A stretch of 64,000 nucleotides of DNA from Alphaproteobacteria bacterium (GCA_033344895.1 JAWPMN010000001.1:1302001-1366000); one strand, 5' to 3'; positions 1-8,738 are shown, numbered from the stretch's first letter. Numbers and translations: made by a program. The notes: generated by a model not told the origin, from the sequence alone.

Positions 1-88
1 CGCAGACTTCGACAATCGCTGAATTCTCGCCGTCGGGCATATCGATCCTCGCACTACGTCAACAAGCTTGTTCCGCAGCGCAGCAGAT

Positions 89-1822
89 TCAAGATGCGGA
101 TGACAGGCTTTCGTCCGACGGGGAGAACCTGCCATGGTCCGTGAGGTCCCGGGCAAAGGCGAAGCCGTTCTTGCCGGCCTCCTTCGCGGCATATAGCGCG
201 CTGTCCGCACGGTCGAAAAGTTCGGTTACCGTCGTCGCATCCCCGGGCAGGAATGCGATCCCGACGCTGCAGCCCACCTTGGCCGATGCGTCATCTGCCT
301 GAAACGGATCCGTTATGGTCTGGACGATGCGCCCGGCAATGGCCCGGGCTTCGGACTGGAAATCGTCATGGTCGACCAGCACCACCAGCACGAACTCATC
401 GCCGCCGAGCCGGGCGGCGATTTCCCCGCCGCGCACGATGTCGGTCAATCGGCGGGCGACGTCTTTCAGGACACTGTCCCCGGCGGCATGGCCCAGCCTG
501 TCGTTGATCGGTTTGAAATTGTCCAGGTCGATATAGAGCAACGCAATCTGCTTGTTTTCCCGCTTGGCACGGGGAACCGCCGTTTCAAAATAGTTGTCCA
601 GCGCCATGCGGTTCGGCAGTCCTGTCAGACGGTCGTGAAGCGCGGCAACCGACATCGTGTCCAGTGCCGTTTCCGTGCGCCGCAGACTGTGAATCAGGCG
701 GTTCAGCGTCTCGGCCAGGGTCGCAATTTCCTTTGGCCCTTTGAAATGCGGAATTTCCGTCGCGTCGCCGGTGCGAATGCGATCCGACGACAGCGCGATC
801 TCCGCCAAGGGGCGTGTCAGCATTCCGATCGCGATCCAGCCCAGAAGCGCCGCGGTCAGGGCGACCCCCATGCCCCAGAGGGCGACCTGCTGCTTCAGGC
901 TTCGGATCGGTTCAAAGGCCGTACCTGTCGGTTGCCGCGTCAACACGGTCCAACCAAAGCCCTCGAAATCCAGATGCCCGTCGGCATAGGAATAGCCCGT
1001 CACGTATTCCCTGCCGTTCGGCCAGGTCTCCATCACCCAGCCGCTGCCCTTGCTCTCCTGGGCTGCCCTAAAAGCCTGCAGATCCAGCTTCCTGCCGGTT
1101 TCTCCTTCGTCATCGGCCAGCAGGACCGTTCCGTCACGCGCGATGATGTAGATGGAAACGTCGGCACGTAGGGCCGCGCTCTGCAGCAGAGACCGGCGCA
1201 CCTCCCGCGCCCAGGCCCAACTGAGATGGGTGGCCAGAACGCCGACCGTCTCACCCGCCGCGGTGCGCAGCGGATACGCGATATCGACGAATTTCATCGG
1301 CTCACCCGTCGGATTCGGCAGCAGCGAGGCCAGCAGGACCGCATCGTGGACGTCGCCGATGAACCGGTCCCGGATACCCTCCTGGTATACCGGGCGGTGC
1401 GCGATGTTCGCGCCTTCCAGAATACCGTCCGACCCGACCACCACTGTTCCGTCCCGGGACAGCAACCCGATCCAGGAGAATGCGGGAATTGCGTCCTGCA
1501 GGGCCTCAATCAGGCGCCGGGCCTGCCCTGGATTCGCCATGTCCGCCAGGTCATCGATGATCGTGAGGGTCCTGACCTCACCGGACCGGGCCCACATGTC
1601 GCGGTCCAGCTTGTCGGCCATCTGATGGGACAATTCAGCCAGCCCGTTGCCGATATCCGTCTGCAGACGATTCGCCACAAGCTGGGTGACAACCAGTCCG
1701 ATCGCCAGACTGACGGCAAGAATCGCGGCAGCCAACGCCAAGGCTGTCTGAAGTCGCAAACTCATGCTGTTTCGGGGGCTCTGAAGCCCCATTCCCTTAC
1801 TCACCCATTCGGAGGCTAGCAT
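89..1822 (-). CDS. Membrane diguanylate cyclase (dCache-HAMP-GGDEF)
   Basis: Predicted to make cyclic di-GMP from two GTP in response to an extracytoplasmic signal. The 577-residue product has a first membrane span near 26-48, a periplasmic dCache-like sensor about 50-310, a second span about 315-335, a HAMP linker and a GGDEF domain about 395-560. The catalytic GGDEF is intact at 473-477, and the metal-binding IDLDNF is present near 431. The inhibitory site position reads RGGE (464-467) instead of RxxD, so product inhibition may be weak. There is no EAL domain. The 1822 start is the longest; ATG codons 11 and 20 are alternatives and none has a clear ribosome site. It is divergent from the FAD oxidoreductase gene. 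Confidence 0.9.
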   Translation of the reverse strand: MLASEWVSKGMGLQSPRNSMSLRLQTALALAAAILAVSLAIGLVVTQLVANRLQTDIGNGLAELSHQMADKLDRDMWARSGEVRTLTIIDDLADMANPGQARRLIEALQDAIPAFSWIGLLSRDGTVVVGSDGILEGANIAHRPVYQEGIRDRFIGDVHDAVLLASLLPNPTGEPMKFVDIAYPLRTAAGETVGVLATHLSWAWAREVRRSLLQSAALRADVSIYIIARDGTVLLADDEGETGRKLDLQAFRAAQESKGSGWVMETWPNGREYVTGYSYADGHLDFEGFGWTVLTRQPTGTAFEPIRSLKQQVALWGMGVALTAALLGWIAIGMLTRPLAEIALSSDRIRTGDATEIPHFKGPKEIATLAETLNRLIHSLRRTETALDTMSVAALHDRLTGLPNRMALDNYFETAVPRAKRENKQIALLYIDLDNFKPINDRLGHAAGDSVLKDVARRLTDIVRGGEIAARLGGDEFVLVVLVDHDDFQSEARAIAGRIVQTITDPFQADDASAKVGCSVGIAFLPGDATTVTELFDRADSALYAAKEAGKNGFAFARDLTDHGRFSPSDESLSSAS

Positions 1823-1899
1823 GTTCCCCGGCGCCTTGTCTCCCGCCGTGGCCGGGCGTATTGCTCTATCCGCTTTCGCGCGAACTGAAAGTGTGTTTG

Positions 1900-1917
1900 T
1901 TTGAGTGGTCGCTCAAA
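1900..1917. promoter_or_regulatory. Inverted repeat, putative repressor operator
   Basis: TTTGAG-N6-CTCAAA forms a perfect 6-bp inverted repeat, 23 bases before the ATG of the FAD oxidoreductase gene. Size and position suit a TetR-type or similar dimeric regulator of the oxidoreductase/MFS operon. No regulator gene is adjacent, so the binding protein is unknown. Confidence 0.4.
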
Positions 1918-1940
1918 AAAATTTAATCGGGGATGACGAC

Positions 1941-3548
1941 ATGACGGTGGATTCGACGGACGCGATCGTGATCGGCGCAGGCCATAACGGACTGGCCTGT
2001 GCGGGCTATCTGGCGCGGGCCGGCCTCAAGGTGACGGTCCTGGAACGGCGCGACGTGATCGGCGGCGCGGCCCTGACCGAAGAATTCCACCCCGGTTTCC
2101 GCAACTCCGTCTTTTCCTACCTCGTCAGCTTGCTGGACCGGGCGGTGATCCGGGATCTGGACCTCTACAGCCACGGCCTGACGCTGCTGGAACGCCCCGG
2201 CGGCAGCCTGTCGATCCTCGACGGGGACCACATGTATCTGCCGCGCGATCTGGATGGTGCGAAACGCGCTCTGTCCCGGTTTTCTAAGGCTGATGCCGAA
2301 GCCTATGGCGCCTTCGAGGATGTGCTGGAATCTCTTGGCGACGCAATCCGGGCAATCGCCAGCGAAGTCCCCCCCAACCTGGGCGGCGGTCTGGGCGACC
2401 TCTGGAAGCTGCTGGGCCAGGCGAATGTCCTGCGCAAGCTCTCCGCCGACCGCCAGGCCGATCTGGCGGAACTGATGACCATGTCGGTGGGGGACTATCT
2501 CGACCGCTGGTTCGAAAGCGACCCGATCAAGGGGCTGTACGGGTTCGAGGGTGTGATCGGCAATTTCGTTGACCCTTATGCGCAGGGATCGGCCTATGTG
2601 CTGTTGCACCATGTCTTCGGGCAGGTCGACGGTCGCACCGGCGCCTGGGCCTATGCCAAGGGCGGCATGGGGGCGATCACCCAGGCAATGGCGAACAGCT
2701 GCCGGGCAAAGGGGGTCGACATCCGCACCGATGCCGGCGTGAAGGAAGTAATCATCGAAGGCGGCAAGGCAAAAGGGGTCGTCCTGGAGGACGGATCGGT
2801 ACTGCATGCGAAGATCGTCTCCGCCAATGTCCATCCGCAGATCCTGTTCGGCGATCTGATCGATCCCGCCCTGGCGCCGGACCGTTTCGCCAAGCGGATC
2901 GGCGGCTGGCGCAGCGAGAGCGCGACCTTCCGCATGAATGTCGCGTTGAGCGAACTGCCCCGTTTCGACAGCGTCGACCATGACGAGGCGGGCCTGACCG
3001 CCATGAAGAACACGATCGATATCTGCCCCTCGCTGGATTACATCCGCGATGCCTATGACGATGCGAAGCGCGACGGCTGGGCCAGGAATCCCGTTGTATC
3101 GATGTGCATCCCGACCCTGATGGACGACAGCCTGGCGCCCGAGGGATGCCATGTCATGAGCCTGTTCTGCCAGCACTTCCGGCGTCACCTGCCGGACGGC
3201 AAATCCTGGGACGACGAGCGCGAGAACGTCGCGGATCACATCATCGACACCGTCGCGCGGTACAGTCCGAACTTCCGTCAGGCCATTGTCGGGCGGCAGA
3301 TCAACAGCCCGCTGGACATCGAGCGTAAACTGAATATGGTCGGCGGCGATATTTTCCACGGTGCGTTGCACTTGGATCAAATATTCTCCCTGCGCCCGGC
3401 CCCCGGGCATGCCGACCATAGAATGCCGATCCACGGCGTCTATCTGTGCGGATCCGGCGCCCATCCGGGTGGCGGTGTCAGCGGCATTCCGGGCCGCAAT
3501 GCGGCGCGGGAGATCCTGAAAGACGTCAAGAGGAGACGGGTCGCGTGA
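1941..3548 (+). CDS. Phytoene-dehydrogenase-like FAD oxidoreductase (PYROXD2-like)
   Basis: FAD-dependent amine oxidase/CrtI superfamily protein of 535 residues. The N-terminal dinucleotide-binding motif VIGAGHNGLACAGYLARAG sits directly after the start, and the C-terminal FAD motif CGSGAHPGGGVSGIPGRNAA is near the end. This arrangement, with no signal peptide or membrane span, matches the PYROXD2 group rather than true carotenoid desaturases, and no carotenoid genes are nearby. The substrate cannot be told. The ATG at 1941 is preferred because GGGGA lies just upstream; a GTG at 1905 would add 12 residues overlapping the operator-like repeat. The MFS gene starts inside its stop codon, so the two are probably co-transcribed. 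Confidence 0.85.
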   Translation: MTVDSTDAIVIGAGHNGLACAGYLARAGLKVTVLERRDVIGGAALTEEFHPGFRNSVFSYLVSLLDRAVIRDLDLYSHGLTLLERPGGSLSILDGDHMYLPRDLDGAKRALSRFSKADAEAYGAFEDVLESLGDAIRAIASEVPPNLGGGLGDLWKLLGQANVLRKLSADRQADLAELMTMSVGDYLDRWFESDPIKGLYGFEGVIGNFVDPYAQGSAYVLLHHVFGQVDGRTGAWAYAKGGMGAITQAMANSCRAKGVDIRTDAGVKEVIIEGGKAKGVVLEDGSVLHAKIVSANVHPQILFGDLIDPALAPDRFAKRIGGWRSESATFRMNVALSELPRFDSVDHDEAGLTAMKNTIDICPSLDYIRDAYDDAKRDGWARNPVVSMCIPTLMDDSLAPEGCHVMSLFCQHFRRHLPDGKSWDDERENVADHIIDTVARYSPNFRQAIVGRQINSPLDIERKLNMVGGDIFHGALHLDQIFSLRPAPGHADHRMPIHGVYLCGSGAHPGGGVSGIPGRNAAREILKDVKRRRVA

Positions 3549-4771
3549 CCGATACCAGCGCCGCCGCGGGGCGACAGAGCCTTCCCGAGTTCATCGCCCT
3601 GGTGGCGCTGCTGATTTCCATGGTCGCCCTGACGATCGACGCCATGCTGCCCGCGCTGCCGGCCATCGGGGAGGACCTTGCCGTCCTGCGCGCCAATGAC
3701 ACCCAACTGGTCGTATCCCTGTTCTTCCTGGGGTTTGCGGTCGGTCAGTTCATCTATGGTCCGCTTTCGGACTCATTGGGCCGCAAAGGCGTGATCCTGG
3801 CCGGTCTGGCCGTTTTCGGGGCGGGCTGCATCCTCTCCATGACGGCAACCGACTATACCGTCATGCTGATCGGCCGGGTACTTCAGGGTCTCGGCGTCGC
3901 GGCACCGCGCATCGTCACGCTGGCCATCGTGCGCGACCGCTATGCCGGCCGCGGCATGGCCCGGATCATGTCCTTCGTCATGGCGGTCTTCATCATCGTC
4001 CCGGCCCTGGCGCCCAGCCTGGGTCAGGGGATCGAGCATCTCGCCGACTGGCGCGCCATCTTTTTCAGCCTGATCGCGCTGGGCCTGATCGGCGGCATCT
4101 GGATGCAGGTTCGACTGGAGGAGACCTTGCCGCGCGAGAACCGGGCGCCGCTTTCCGCAGGACGGGTCTGGGACGCCGTGACCGAAACCCTGAAAACCCG
4201 TGTCGCGGCCGGATACACCATTGCGGGCGGGTTCATTTTCGGCGCGTTCGTCGGCTATCTCAGCACCGCGCAGCAGGTGTTCCAGACGGTCTACGGCGTC
4301 GGCAACGACTTCCCGATCTATTTCGCCGTCCTGGCCCTGTCGATCGGGGCGTCGTCCTTCGTGAACGCGCGACTGGTTATGCGCCTGGGCATGCGTTTCC
4401 TGTCCTTCCTCGCCGTCTTCGCAATGACCGCCTTGTCGGCGGGCTTCGCCCTAGCCGCGTTTCTGCTCGACGGCGGCCTGCCCTTTCTCGGCTTTATGGC
4501 CTGGGGGCTGCTAAGCTTCTTCTGGGTCGGTCTGCTGTTCGGCAATCTGAATGCACTGGCCATGGAACCTCTGGGACATATCGCCGGCACGGCCGCATCG
4601 GTCATCGGCGCCGGGAGCACCCTGTTATCCATGGTGTTCGGCGTTGCGGTCGGCCAGGCCTTTGACGGCAGCGCGGTGCCGCTGATCAGTGGATTCGCCG
4701 TGCTGGGTCTGGGATGCGGCGTAACGATGCTGATCACCAATCGCGGTTGGCATGGCGCTGATTCTGCATAA
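3545..4771 (+). CDS. Bcr/CflA-type MFS drug-efflux transporter
   Basis: A 408-residue inner-membrane proton antiporter of the DHA1 (Bcr/CflA) branch. About twelve hydrophobic segments are visible. The early sequence has the family features DAMLPALP in span 1 and GPLSDSLGRKG (motif A) in loop 2-3, with GRVLQGLG in span 4. It starts with GTG at 3545, overlapping the previous stop as GTGA, behind a good AGAGGAGA ribosome site. Such overlap suggests translational coupling with the FAD oxidoreductase, so the pump may export that enzyme's substrate or product; this is inference. Family members export drugs, cysteine or other small molecules. Confidence 0.88.
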   Translation: MTDTSAAAGRQSLPEFIALVALLISMVALTIDAMLPALPAIGEDLAVLRANDTQLVVSLFFLGFAVGQFIYGPLSDSLGRKGVILAGLAVFGAGCILSMTATDYTVMLIGRVLQGLGVAAPRIVTLAIVRDRYAGRGMARIMSFVMAVFIIVPALAPSLGQGIEHLADWRAIFFSLIALGLIGGIWMQVRLEETLPRENRAPLSAGRVWDAVTETLKTRVAAGYTIAGGFIFGAFVGYLSTAQQVFQTVYGVGNDFPIYFAVLALSIGASSFVNARLVMRLGMRFLSFLAVFAMTALSAGFALAAFLLDGGLPFLGFMAWGLLSFFWVGLLFGNLNALAMEPLGHIAGTAASVIGAGSTLLSMVFGVAVGQAFDGSAVPLISGFAVLGLGCGVTMLITNRGWHGADSA

Positions 4772-4810
4772 CGACCTGTTACTGCGTCTAAATCCCTGTT
4801 TCTGTTTATT

Positions 4811-4835
4811 TTCCGCGCTGCGGAATTAATTCCGG
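4811..4835 (+). promoter_or_regulatory. Two mutually exclusive hairpins (shared GCGGAA arm)
   Basis: TTCCGC (4811-4816) can pair with GCGGAA (4820-4825), or the same GCGGAA can pair with TTCCG (4830-4834) as part of the perfect 14-bp palindrome CGGAATTAATTCCG. The site lies between the MFS stop and the TRAP promoter. It may be a weak terminator, a protein-binding palindrome or chance; no T-run follows. Confidence 0.3.
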
Positions 4836-4849
4836 CAGGTGAATTCTGT

Positions 4850-4878
4850 TTGCTATTGGTAAGACCAATTGTAATAAT
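4850..4878 (+). promoter_or_regulatory. Putative sigma70 promoter of the TRAP operon
   Basis: TTGCTA (4850-4855), a 17-base spacer and AATAAT (4873-4878) form a plausible promoter about 85 bases before the TRAP binding-protein gene. The region is strikingly AT-rich against its surroundings. The spacer is almost entirely filled by the ATTGGT-AAG-ACCAAT palindrome. Confidence 0.5.
4855..4869. promoter_or_regulatory. PdhR/FCD-GntR-type operator
   Basis: ATTGGTAAGACCAAT is a perfect palindrome around AAG and matches the known E. coli PdhR operator core (ATTGGTnnnACCAAT) base for base. It sits between the -35 and -10 elements, where bound repressor would block RNA polymerase. FCD-domain GntR regulators commonly respond to organic acids, fitting control of a TRAP carboxylate transporter. 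No GntR gene lies in the window, so the regulator is encoded elsewhere. Confidence 0.6.
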
Positions 4879-4964
4879 TCTAATTCTTGGGTCAGGGGAT
4901 ACGGACCGCGGGAAAAGACGGTGCGACTCATGACCCTTAACGGGAGTTAGGAGGAAACCGTCCC

Positions 4965-6107
4965 ATGGCAGACAAGAAGCATTCGAAGCCCGGTCTCGAC
5001 CGGCGCAATTTCTTCAAGACCGCTGCGATCACGGGGGCCGCATTCGTCGGCGCCGGTGCAACGGCAGGCGGCCTGGCAAAACCCTGGATCCGGACAGCCG
5101 CCGCCGCCGGCACCACCTGGAAGATCCAGACATCCTGGCCGGGCGGCGTCGGCCTGCAGATCTTCAAGGACTGGTGCGGCAGCATCGCCGAAAAGACCGG
5201 CGGCGAATTGGCGTTCGAGCCCTTCGGCGCCAAAGACGTCGTCGGTGATTTTCAACTGTTCGACGCGGTCAAGAACGGCGTGCTGCAGGCGATGAACCCG
5301 TTCACGCTCTACTGGGCGGGCCGGATTCCGGCGTCGGTGTTCCTGAGTTCCTATCCGCTGGGCCTGCGCAACCCGCATGAGTGGGATGTCTTCTATTACG
5401 GCCTCGGCGGCCTGGAGAAGGCGCGCGCCTTGTTCGCGGAGCAGGGCATGCATTATGTCGGCCCGATACATCACGGCCCGAACATCATTCATTCCAAAGT
5501 ACCGATCCAGTCGATCGACGATTTCCGGGGCCGCAAAATGCGGCTGCCCGGCGGCATGGTCGCGGAAGTCTTTCAGGCGGCCGGGGCGAAGACAACATTG
5601 CTGCCAGGTTCGGAAATCTTCCCGGCACTGGAAAAAGGCACGATCGACGTGGCGGATTATGTCGGTCCGGCGATCAACTACGCCCTGGGTTTCCATCAGG
5701 TCACCAAATACATCTCCATGGGCCCGCCCGGCTTCATGTCACTGTATCAGCCCGTCGACTTGATGGACCTGACCGTCGGCATGGACGCCTGGAACGCCCT
5801 GTCGCCCGAAATGAAGCAGTTCGTCGAAATGGAAGTCCACGTCTATTCCGACATGCATCACGCGGCGATCCAGAAGGCCGACCAAGAATCCTGGAAGAAG
5901 TTCGAAGAGGCCGGCACGATCGTCACGCGGCTGGGTGAATCCGATGTCGAGAAATTCACCGAACTGGCGATCCCGCGCTGGTTCGCCTGGGCGAACAAGG
6001 ACAAGCACGCGGCCGAGATCTTCAAGATCCAGCTCGACTACATGATGTCGGGCAGCCTCGGCTATGTGACTCCGGGCATGGTCAAGGATCAGAAGCTCGA
6101 CCTGTAA
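4965..6107 (+). CDS. TRAP transporter substrate-binding protein (DctP family)
   Basis: Periplasmic solute receptor of 380 residues that captures ligand for the DctQ/DctM permease encoded next. The N-terminus has a Tat signal, DRRNFFKTAA followed by an Ala/Gly-rich stretch ending near residue 46 (AAAAGTTW), implying export of the folded protein. The mature start TTWKIQTSWPGGVGLQIFKDW and the later GPIHHGPNIIHSK place it in the TakP/FcbT1-like group, whose members bind 2-oxo acids or aromatic carboxylates. The ligand here is unproven. ATG 4965 follows GTTAGGAGGAAACC. A GC-rich hairpin separates it from the permease genes. Confidence 0.92.
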   Translation: MADKKHSKPGLDRRNFFKTAAITGAAFVGAGATAGGLAKPWIRTAAAAGTTWKIQTSWPGGVGLQIFKDWCGSIAEKTGGELAFEPFGAKDVVGDFQLFDAVKNGVLQAMNPFTLYWAGRIPASVFLSSYPLGLRNPHEWDVFYYGLGGLEKARALFAEQGMHYVGPIHHGPNIIHSKVPIQSIDDFRGRKMRLPGGMVAEVFQAAGAKTTLLPGSEIFPALEKGTIDVADYVGPAINYALGFHQVTKYISMGPPGFMSLYQPVDLMDLTVGMDAWNALSPEMKQFVEMEVHVYSDMHHAAIQKADQESWKKFEEAGTIVTRLGESDVEKFTELAIPRWFAWANKDKHAAEIFKIQLDYMMSGSLGYVTPGMVKDQKLDL

Positions 6108-6142
6108 TCGGCGGAACAGTCGGTAAATCCCTGTACCGACCG

Positions 6143-6182
6143 TCCGGGGGCGTGTTTTCCAAGATGGAAGCGCGCCCCCGGA
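6143..6182 (+). repeat. Intercistronic hairpin between TRAP binding-protein and permease genes
   Basis: TCCGGGGGCG (6143-6152) pairs perfectly with CGCCCCCGGA (6173-6182), and TTCC/GGAA can pair inside. No T-run follows, so it is not a classic terminator. Such structures behind binding-protein genes commonly protect the upstream mRNA segment and raise receptor over permease; that role is inferred from position. Confidence 0.55.
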
Positions 6183-6224
6183 TGTCGCCGCCTTCCCGTG
6201 ATTCGACGGTTCGGAGTGACATGA

Positions 6225-7343
6225 ATGCCTGACTTGGAATTCGTATTGCCGCACTGGCTCTACTGGGCGGGGCTGATCGCCTTCCCGCTGATCGCCATGG
6301 CGCTGGTCAAGCGCGCCGGTGCAAAGGGCGGCACCAACCAGACCAATCTTGGCGTCGGCTATCTGTGCCTGATCACAGGCGGATTTGTCGGCATGCATCG
6401 ACATTATCTGAAAAGCCTCTGGGGCTTTCTCTACCTCATCCCCTTCATCGGCATTCTGGTATGCAACACCTCCGGGCGCGACGCCCGGATCGCGCTCTCC
6501 CAGGTCAAGAACGACATTCTGTCCTATGAGTTCGAGGTGAAGCATTTCGGCAAGCGCGTCGCGGACGGATACGATGACCAGGACAAGCTGGATGCCGCAC
6601 AATCGGCGCTGGCGTCGGCGCAGCAGACCATCACCGCCGCTCAGGAGACCGTGGCCTTCTACAACGACATGGCGGGCTGGCTGGCGATCGCCATCGCGGT
6701 GGGCCTGCTGATCGATGCGATCCTGCTGCCGCGCATGGTCGCGCGCTACCGCGAGAACGAACCCAGACGCGCCGACGATCCCCCGGTCGAGGACAACCGG
6801 ATAGACCTGTCCGACAAGCCGTCCTGGTATCGCCCGATCGCCCATCTGAGCCGGCTCAGCGGCGAATTCGTGGCCTATTGGTGTGTCATCGCGGTCTTCG
6901 TCTACTACTACGAGGTCCTGGCGCGCTACGTCTTCAACTCCCCCACAAACTGGGCCCATGAAAGCATGTTCCTGATGTTCGGTATGCAGTATCTCATCTG
7001 CGGCGCCTATGCCTATCTGACCGACAGCCATGTGCGGGTCGATGTGTTCTACGCCAAACTCAGTCAGCGCCGGAAGGCAATCGCCGATATCGCGACTTCC
7101 TTCTTCTTCTTCGTTTTCGCCGGGACCCTGCTGGTCACCGGCTGGACCTTCGCGATGGATGCGATGCGTCAGATGGAAGGTCCGACGGGCAGTTGGGAAG
7201 TCAGTTTCACGGAATGGGCAATCCAGTACTGGCCGGTCAAGCTGGCCATGGTGCTGGGGGCGTTGCTGCTGGTCCTGCAGGGACTGGCGAAACTGGGCGA
7301 GGATATCGCGATCGCGGTCCGTCCTGATGTGAAGGAGGGCTGA
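6225..7343 (+). CDS. TRAP small permease (DctQ) with N-terminal TM2-like extension
   Basis: Small membrane subunit of the TRAP transporter, unusually long at 372 residues against about 160-200 for typical DctQ. Residues about 1-85 hold hydrophobic spans and a TM2-domain-like motif (GGFVGMHRHYLKSLWGFLYL). Residues about 90-145 are charged and helical, probably coiled coil (DKLDAAQSALASAQQTITAA), and a further span follows. The DctQ domain occupies about 205-365, with the family stretch YEVLARYVFNSPTNWAHE. It is followed after three bases by the large permease gene. The role of the extension is not known; similar long small permeases are, to my knowledge, seen in other alphaproteobacteria. Confidence 0.88.
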   Translation: MPDLEFVLPHWLYWAGLIAFPLIAMALVKRAGAKGGTNQTNLGVGYLCLITGGFVGMHRHYLKSLWGFLYLIPFIGILVCNTSGRDARIALSQVKNDILSYEFEVKHFGKRVADGYDDQDKLDAAQSALASAQQTITAAQETVAFYNDMAGWLAIAIAVGLLIDAILLPRMVARYRENEPRRADDPPVEDNRIDLSDKPSWYRPIAHLSRLSGEFVAYWCVIAVFVYYYEVLARYVFNSPTNWAHESMFLMFGMQYLICGAYAYLTDSHVRVDVFYAKLSQRRKAIADIATSFFFFVFAGTLLVTGWTFAMDAMRQMEGPTGSWEVSFTEWAIQYWPVKLAMVLGALLLVLQGLAKLGEDIAIAVRPDVKEG

Positions 7344-7346
7344 TCC

Positions 7347-8699
7347 ATGGGGCTCGATATCCCGATTGAGTGGCTTACCCTCCTGATGTTCGGCAGCCTG
7401 CTGGTGTTGCTGATGGCCGGCCTGCCGCTTGCCTTCGTCACCGGGGGTCTGGCCTGCGTCTTCCTGTTCCTGGTCGGCGACAGCGCCAAGATCCTGAACA
7501 TCGTCCCGTCCCGAATCTTCCCCCTGATGACCGACTATCAGCTCTCGGCCATACCGCTGTTCATATTCATGGCGGCGATACTGGAAAGGGCCGGCATCAT
7601 CCAGGACATGTTCGACGTCATCTACAAGCTGCTGGGCGGACTGCGCGGCGGCCTGGCGTCGGCAACCATCCTGGCCTCGACCATTCTGGCCGCCATGGTC
7701 GGGGTGATCGGCGCCGCGGTGGTGACAATGGGCATCATCGCCCTGCCGTCGATGCTGAAGCGTCAGTACGATCCCAAGATCGCCATGGGCGCGATCATGG
7801 CCGGCGGCACATTGGGCATCCTGATCCCGCCGTCGATTCTGGCCATCATCTATGCAGTCGTTGCCGAACAGTCGGTTGGAGAACTGTTCATCGGTTCGGT
7901 CATTCCGGGCCTGCTGCTGTCGGGCATGTATATCGCCTATGTGTCGGTCCGCTGTGCGCTGGACCCGAAGAAGGGCCCGGCAATCCCCATCGAGGAACGC
8001 ATCTCGGTTCGCGCGAAGTTCGCGCTGATGCGCGAAATGATGGCCCCGACCGTGCTGATCCTGCTGGTTCTCGGCGTCATCTTCACCGGCGTCGCAACCC
8101 CGGTGGAGGCAGCCGGGATCGGCACCTTCGGCGCCTTCATGGTGGCTGCCCTGCACCGCCGGCTGAGCTGGATCACGGTGCGCGAAGCCTGCATCACGAC
8201 CATCAAGGCCTCGTCCATGGTGCTGTGGATCATCTTCGGCGCCACGGTCTTTGTCGGCCTCTATGTCTTCGAAGGCGGTCAGACCTTCGTGCAGGAGGCA
8301 ATCGACGCCACCGGCCTTGGCGACTGGGGCGTGCTGATCCTGATGATGTTCATCCTGGTCATACTCGGCATGTTCCTGGACTGGGTCGGCATCCTGTTGC
8401 TCTGCGTTCCGATCTTCATCCCGATCATCAAGACCATGACCTTCGGCGGCCATGTCGCGCCGGAGGAGATCATGGTCTGGTTCGGGGTCCTGTATCTGGT
8501 GAACATGCAGATGTCGTTCCTGTCCCCGCCCTTCGGCTATGCGTTGTTCTATCTGAGGGGCGTCGCACCACCGGAAATCCCGATGAGCGACATCTTCAAA
8601 TCGGCCCTGCCCTTCCTGGCTCTCCAGATCGTCGGACTGGTGCTGTGCATGATGTTCCCCGATCTGATCACCTGGCTGCCGAGGCTGGTCTACGGTTGA
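7347..8699 (+). CDS. TRAP large permease (DctM family)
   Basis: The 450-residue transport subunit, with many hydrophobic segments along its length and family motifs such as MAGLPLAFVTGG near the start and AGGTLGILIPPSI around residue 152. It carries out sodium-coupled uptake of the ligand delivered by the periplasmic receptor. The start ATG at 7347 is three bases after the small permease stop, with GAAGGAGG as ribosome site overlapping the end of that gene. A GC-rich hairpin follows at 8739, closing the operon. The substrate is probably an organic acid, given the receptor type and PdhR-like operator. Confidence 0.93.
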   Translation: MGLDIPIEWLTLLMFGSLLVLLMAGLPLAFVTGGLACVFLFLVGDSAKILNIVPSRIFPLMTDYQLSAIPLFIFMAAILERAGIIQDMFDVIYKLLGGLRGGLASATILASTILAAMVGVIGAAVVTMGIIALPSMLKRQYDPKIAMGAIMAGGTLGILIPPSILAIIYAVVAEQSVGELFIGSVIPGLLLSGMYIAYVSVRCALDPKKGPAIPIEERISVRAKFALMREMMAPTVLILLVLGVIFTGVATPVEAAGIGTFGAFMVAALHRRLSWITVREACITTIKASSMVLWIIFGATVFVGLYVFEGGQTFVQEAIDATGLGDWGVLILMMFILVILGMFLDWVGILLLCVPIFIPIIKTMTFGGHVAPEEIMVWFGVLYLVNMQMSFLSPPFGYALFYLRGVAPPEIPMSDIFKSALPFLALQIVGLVLCMMFPDLITWLPRLVYG

Positions 8700-8738
8700 T
8701 CCGGATCGCGGAACGATACCGCTGAAGGCAAACCTCTG

